Both the position numbers and the translations under genes were made by a program. Of a stretch of 64,000 bases of DNA, positions 61,246-64,000 are shown in pieces. This DNA is from Nymphaea colorata (lineage: Eukaryota; Streptophyta; Magnoliopsida; Nymphaeales; Nymphaeaceae): the NCBI RefSeq assembly GCF_008831285.2, contig NC_045138.2, positions 10,678,571 through 10,742,570 of the forward strand, written 5' to 3'. A model generated the notes under the pieces. That model made no database searches and was not told where the DNA came from. It saw only the letters and a program-made list of their open reading frames with translations. The stretch's first letter is position 1, and the number at the start of each line of letters is the position of its first letter.

Positions 61246-64000
61246 TATAAAACACATATATTCGTTATTTATGTTCATAAAGTATAAATTTCTAAAAAAA
61301 AAAAAAGCAAAACAAAACAGGCAAGAAAATATGAAATATTGATATGCTGTGTCCAAGCCATGTCCTACATCCAAACCTGTGTCCAACCTTGTCAACACAG
61401 GTGCAGCGCCTTTCTCCTTGTGTTCATATGAGATGGTTTTCACGTTAACCCTTTTCTCTTTAGCTGGTATGCTGGTTGAGGCTGTTAGTTCTGTTCACAG
61501 TTGAATGTTACAAGCTATTTATAACTTCTCTAGTAATCATATTCTCTACACTGGTGTAACCTGACCCAACGATTTGTCACCTGCTGCTTATTTTGAAGTT
61601 GAATGTGGAGTTCCAGTTGCTGAGAAGCATTCTTGTAAGGTCGGGAGTAACTGATGAACAGTTGTTCTGTATCCTTTGATAATCATGAGAATATGAGTGG
61701 TATTTCCCATTTCCTGTCCATGTTCATTGTTGCTTAAGCAGTTCCAGCTCTTCCATTCTGTGTTTACTTTGACTTGAGTAGTTCTTACTCGAGAATGGTA
61801 CATCAATGTGCTTTCTCGCATTCGTATCAACTCATTCCGTGTCGAATTGGTTGGAGGAATTTCGGAGGATCTCCTGGCATCAGCGGTGGCCTCCATTTCA
61901 GCAGAAGCATCCGTAGGAAATGCAGTTTATATGATTCCATCCTTCTATAACCATGATTGTGGTACTCAACTGCTACCTGCATGCTTTCAGTTTTCAGGAG
62001 AATAGGTTGGACTATGGGGATTTATACTCTTTTGTTTGGTAACAGAATGGCAGCTTTATTTATTTACTAGTGCTTATGCTTCTGCTGAAAGCAGCAGTAT
62101 AGACCACATACATGTGGGTGCATCGCAGAGTTTGATTCATGACCAGTTGAAATTGTGTTGACAAGATTTGTGGCCTGATACATCAACCTTCTGCTTGAAA
62201 AAAATTAAGAAAACAAATACTTGCTTAAGTGTTTTAGCAAGAAATTATACATGACATCAAGTCAACTTATCGATTAATTGTGAGCATTGGGTCCTGCTTT
62301 GTCATGTAAAGTACATGTAAGACTGTAAGGGATATGAAGGAGAAAAAAAGCTTGTCATCTGTTTCTAGAAGTAATTATGTGCTTGTGTACTTTGGTGTGT
62401 CTGTATGCATTTACTTGTCTATTCCTGGTCCCTTCATGTCTGTCGTAGCCTGAATCTGCAATTTAAGCCATTTAACTTTGTTCACTGGTAATTTGATGTC
62501 CTTTTAGTTGGAAGCATGCTTAATGTGCAACAAAATCTAACAGATCTGATTTCATTTCATCTTAAGTGTGAAAAGTGTCGCAGATCCGAGCAGAGATAAG
62601 TGCATTTTTACAGATTGCCAACAAGAAAGAACATTCTGATATTATTTTAAGTTTCTACCTGAATGTAATCTATTATTGGAATTGTGACTGGGCAATGCTA
62701 ATCTGTTATGCATGCTTAAAAACCATCAACCTGCAACTTGTCAGGAATTTAGGAATTTATTAATATCCATGAGAAATCTAAGTTAATTTCATGTTTTAAG
62801 TGCAAGTGCAGCTGATAGGAGCAATTATGTGTGAACAGCTCTAGAACTAGCTTTTGTAGATGTTTGGTTTTTGTGTTTCTTTTATCCTGCTAAAAAACTC
62901 GAGGTTGTGGACATCCAGTCAGATCCTGCATGGTTTCTTTTCTATATATAAAAAAAAGAGTTATATACAATTACATAGGTAGCTTAATTGAATCTTTTTT
63001 GCTGATTCAACAATTGTTAATAGTTCTTCAACTTTTAAATTACTCTCTGCTGCCACGTGTTCATGATCTGATACTAAGATTCTGAAACGGATGAAGTTGC
63101 CTTTTATCAGATCCAAATGCACACATAATATGGATAGATAGTTCACACGCAAGGATGAAAGCCCTGAGCAACATCGAACCAGGTGTGTACTCTAATACTT
63201 ATATCATGTCAGACTATTAGACGTAGATCATCAGTCATCCAGAAAAGTGTATAATGACCTATTTTCTTTCCGTTGTCTGCACATTTGTGATATGTGAAGT
63301 GGAAATCTGTAGTATCATCAGTTCAAAAGCAACTTTGCCTTCCTATACCGTCAAAATGTACACATGGTATATTTTAAAGATATTTCTTTTCTTAAACGAG
63401 GTGATCAAAGGCACATCATGTTTGTAGTTGAAAGAAACAATGAGAAATTATATGAAGGAGAAGCAATATGTTTTGATTGACAATGATTTAATAGCTACGC
63501 ATGATCTTCTGGGTATGTAAAATCAGTAGGAAATCTCTGATAAATTATTTGGAATTGTGCAAATATTTACTTTGTGTTAAGCATGTCAGTTAAATTCCTT
63601 CATCTCTTGATGTCTTTCTTGTTAAATCTTTATTTGTATTCTTGCAAACAGTTTTGATTTCCCAGAACTGTCAAGAAGTGTTTCCTTTCTATTTGAAACG
63701 GTTTATTCAGTGATTCCATAATGTTTTTCCTACCTGATTGATATGCCACCATGTTCAATATGAGATTATCAGTTTGATAAACATGTCTCTTGTACAATTG
63801 GCAATTCAATAATCTGGTATATGCAGCATTTATGATAATCAGGAATAATCTGGTATGTGTAGCATTTACGATAATTCTTGAGAAATAAACGTTATGATCT
63901 GTGATTCATTGGTGACTGAATGAAGGGGCAAGTTTTGTACCACTTAACGATTTACAGGTGAAGAGATACGGATATGTTACATCGATGCAAGCATGGACCA
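53509..64000 (+). CDS. ATXR4: SET-domain protein, ATXR4 (SDG38) orthologue; 3' end outside the window
   Basis: Eight exons with GT-AG borders and matching phases: 53509-53745, 54545-54709, 59199-59254, 60491-60617, 61599-61668, 61782-61961, 63111-63182, 63958-64000 (cut). They give about 316 residues; Arabidopsis ATXR4 is roughly 325. Recognised blocks in order are PPIRVSMTEHAGRGVFATRR (SET start), VCYLCL...VSFCSEKC (Cys-rich insert), FFDVEKKADW, LKYPFLVKRLSCMVLSGAA, LDILQPAVLP, SRIRINSFRVEL, AVYMIPSFYNHDC plus PNAHIIWID (the SET NHxCxPN motif), and GEEIRICYIDASMD. ATXR4 is a predicted lysine methyltransferase with a split, SMYD-like SET domain; its substrate is not firmly known. The ATG at 53509 is the first that leads into homology, and the Arg/Ser-rich start could be an organelle-targeting peptide. 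No stop or frameshift was seen. Intron 2 is 4.5 kb and full of transposon remains. Confidence 0.93.
54990..55467 (+). pseudogene. Ty1-copia RT/RNase H fragment in ATXR4 intron 2, left part
   Basis: LMKDLGCLKYFIGVEVDKKD then LSLTQHKHTLYLLDRARML is the conserved 'MKDLGxLxYFLGIEV...G..LSQxKYxxDLL' part of copia reverse transcriptase. Frames then drift, and the fragment ends at an A-D-T-D-D stretch (cf. 'DADWAGxxDDRRST' in RNase H), where the hAT-like element at 55468 is inserted. It is 5'-truncated, since no gag, protease or integrase precedes it. Confidence 0.8.
55468..56196. mobile_element. hAT-like non-autonomous element with perfect 8-bp target duplication
   Basis: Flanked by AGATGATC on both sides (55460-55467 and 56197-56204). 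The left end is CAATGTTGTAAAAGGCGTATC and the right end, complemented, CAGTGTTATCCGTATCG, which are imperfect inverted repeats. Both arms are full of 'gtatcgta/tacgatac' motifs and the core is A-rich. It carries no transposase. It splits the RNase H of the surrounding copia fragment, whose reading resumes directly after the duplicated octamer. Confidence 0.85.
56205..56929 (+). pseudogene. Copia RNase H fragment in ATXR4 intron 2, right part
   Basis: Continues the fragment on the other side of the hAT-like insertion: ASRYCIFARESLVSWTKKKQ then KNVSTF (cf. 'STSGYCxFxGxNLVSWxSKKQxxVSRSS'), then after several stops WSENQVANLFTKGL (cf. 'TxxQxADIFTKxL', the end of copia RNase H). A 150-bp A-rich stretch (56640-56870) intervenes before the purine tract and LTR. 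Confidence 0.75.
56930..57160 (+). mobile_element. Copia 3' LTR in ATXR4 intron 2
   Basis: It starts TGTTAAGAATCCTC immediately after the purine-rich 'tttagggagat' tract, the normal polypurine-LTR junction. 'ctttgtatgtaatgaatgaaat' may be the poly-A region. The end is placed only roughly. Confidence 0.6.
57390..57620. repeat. Degenerate AT-rich tandem repeat
   Basis: 'tctgttataatgtatattatatgtacaa'-type units recur about five times with variable spacing, in ATXR4 intron 2. Confidence 0.7.
58020..58990 (-). mobile_element. Chimeric element: gypsy gag piece plus hAT DUF659 piece between CCTAGGC-rich ends
   Basis: On the minus strand, 58761-58555 reads WLHKMRKIFGYLHSF and LLQCTTEAWWKTIYG, like the Ty3-gypsy gag core ('W...M..IF..L...D...V..A...L...A..WW'). 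Directly after it, 58540-58195 reads KVVQIIIDNADVSRMMA and WKKMQRISEIIVNHQHVL in shifted frames. This matches the hAT-associated DUF659 block ('VVQVVTDNASNYxxAG...I..FIYNH..VL'). The pair is flanked at 58035-58085 and 58905-58975 by repeated gcctagg/cctaggc words. It may be one composite transposon or two nested remnants. Confidence 0.5.
59344..59860 (-). other. Unidentified open frames in ATXR4 intron 3
   Basis: Two minus-strand frames (59860-59651, 69 codons; 59589-59344, 81 codons). The first contains SESDWMYCNMPVAQDTAHQL and LFICQLMHALAANGC and looks more protein-like than chance ORFs here, but I do not recognise it. It could be a captured exon or the remnant of a mobile element. Confidence 0.3.
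61175..61246. repeat. (TA)n microsatellite with AATATA interruptions
   Basis: Interrupted TA tract in ATXR4 intron 4. Confidence 0.93.
61962..63110. other. ATXR4 intron 6
   Basis: No second coding signal is seen; short ORFs (62575-62763) lack support. The intron interrupts the Asp codon of the NHDCDPN motif: g at 61961 joins at at 63111. Confidence 0.75.
63808..63879. repeat. 36-bp imperfect tandem duplication in ATXR4 intron 7
   Basis: 'aataatctggtat.tg.agcattta.gataat' occurs at 63808 and again at 63844 with three or four substitutions. Confidence 0.85.

Overview
This is nuclear DNA of a flowering plant. The evidence is long introns with GT-AG borders, many TA/TG/CT/CA microsatellites, very AT-rich intergenic DNA, plant-type retrotransposons (Ty1-copia, Ty3-gypsy, L1-like LINE), hAT elements and dense miniature inverted-repeat elements (MITEs). 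Nothing bacterial, viral or organellar is seen. The species cannot be fixed from the sequence. The ORFs offered by simple translation are mostly shadows or microsatellite reads; the real genes had to be rebuilt exon by exon.

Two genes look intact, both on the + strand. The first (20998-25394) has two exons and encodes a 263-residue single-pass membrane protein with the conserved C-terminal tail of the plant DUF6821 family. The second starts at 53509 and leaves the window at 64000. It is the orthologue of Arabidopsis ATXR4 (SDG38), a SET-domain protein; eight exons were found with compatible phases, and the last is cut by the window edge. Its large introns are full of transposon debris, including a copia fragment that itself carries a 729-bp hAT-like element with a perfect 8-bp target duplication.

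Layout: 1-7600 is microsatellites, an RLK kinase fragment, a MAP65 exon-pair fragment and a rearranged minus-strand copia. 7600-20900 is MITEs, an exact 76-bp tandem duplication, and minus-strand LINE ORF1 and RT remnants. 20900-25400 is the DUF6821 gene with a possible cassette exon. 25400-32500 is plus-strand copia remnants and an LTR. 32500-37400 is a pyrimidine tract and hAT-type MITEs. 37980-43600 is the most unusual part: a direct tandem array of ~1.1-kb units, each carrying degenerate minus-strand coiled-coil exons of the FDM/IDN2 family (RNA-directed DNA methylation) plus an embedded GC-rich/AT-rich MITE. 43600-53200 is a decayed hAT transposase, gypsy/copia pieces, low-complexity tracts and a foldback MITE. 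53200-64000 is ATXR4.

I see no functional cluster linking the genes. Two of the coding sequences do point to chromatin pathways (ATXR4, intact; FDM/IDN2, broken and amplified), but their proximity may be chance.
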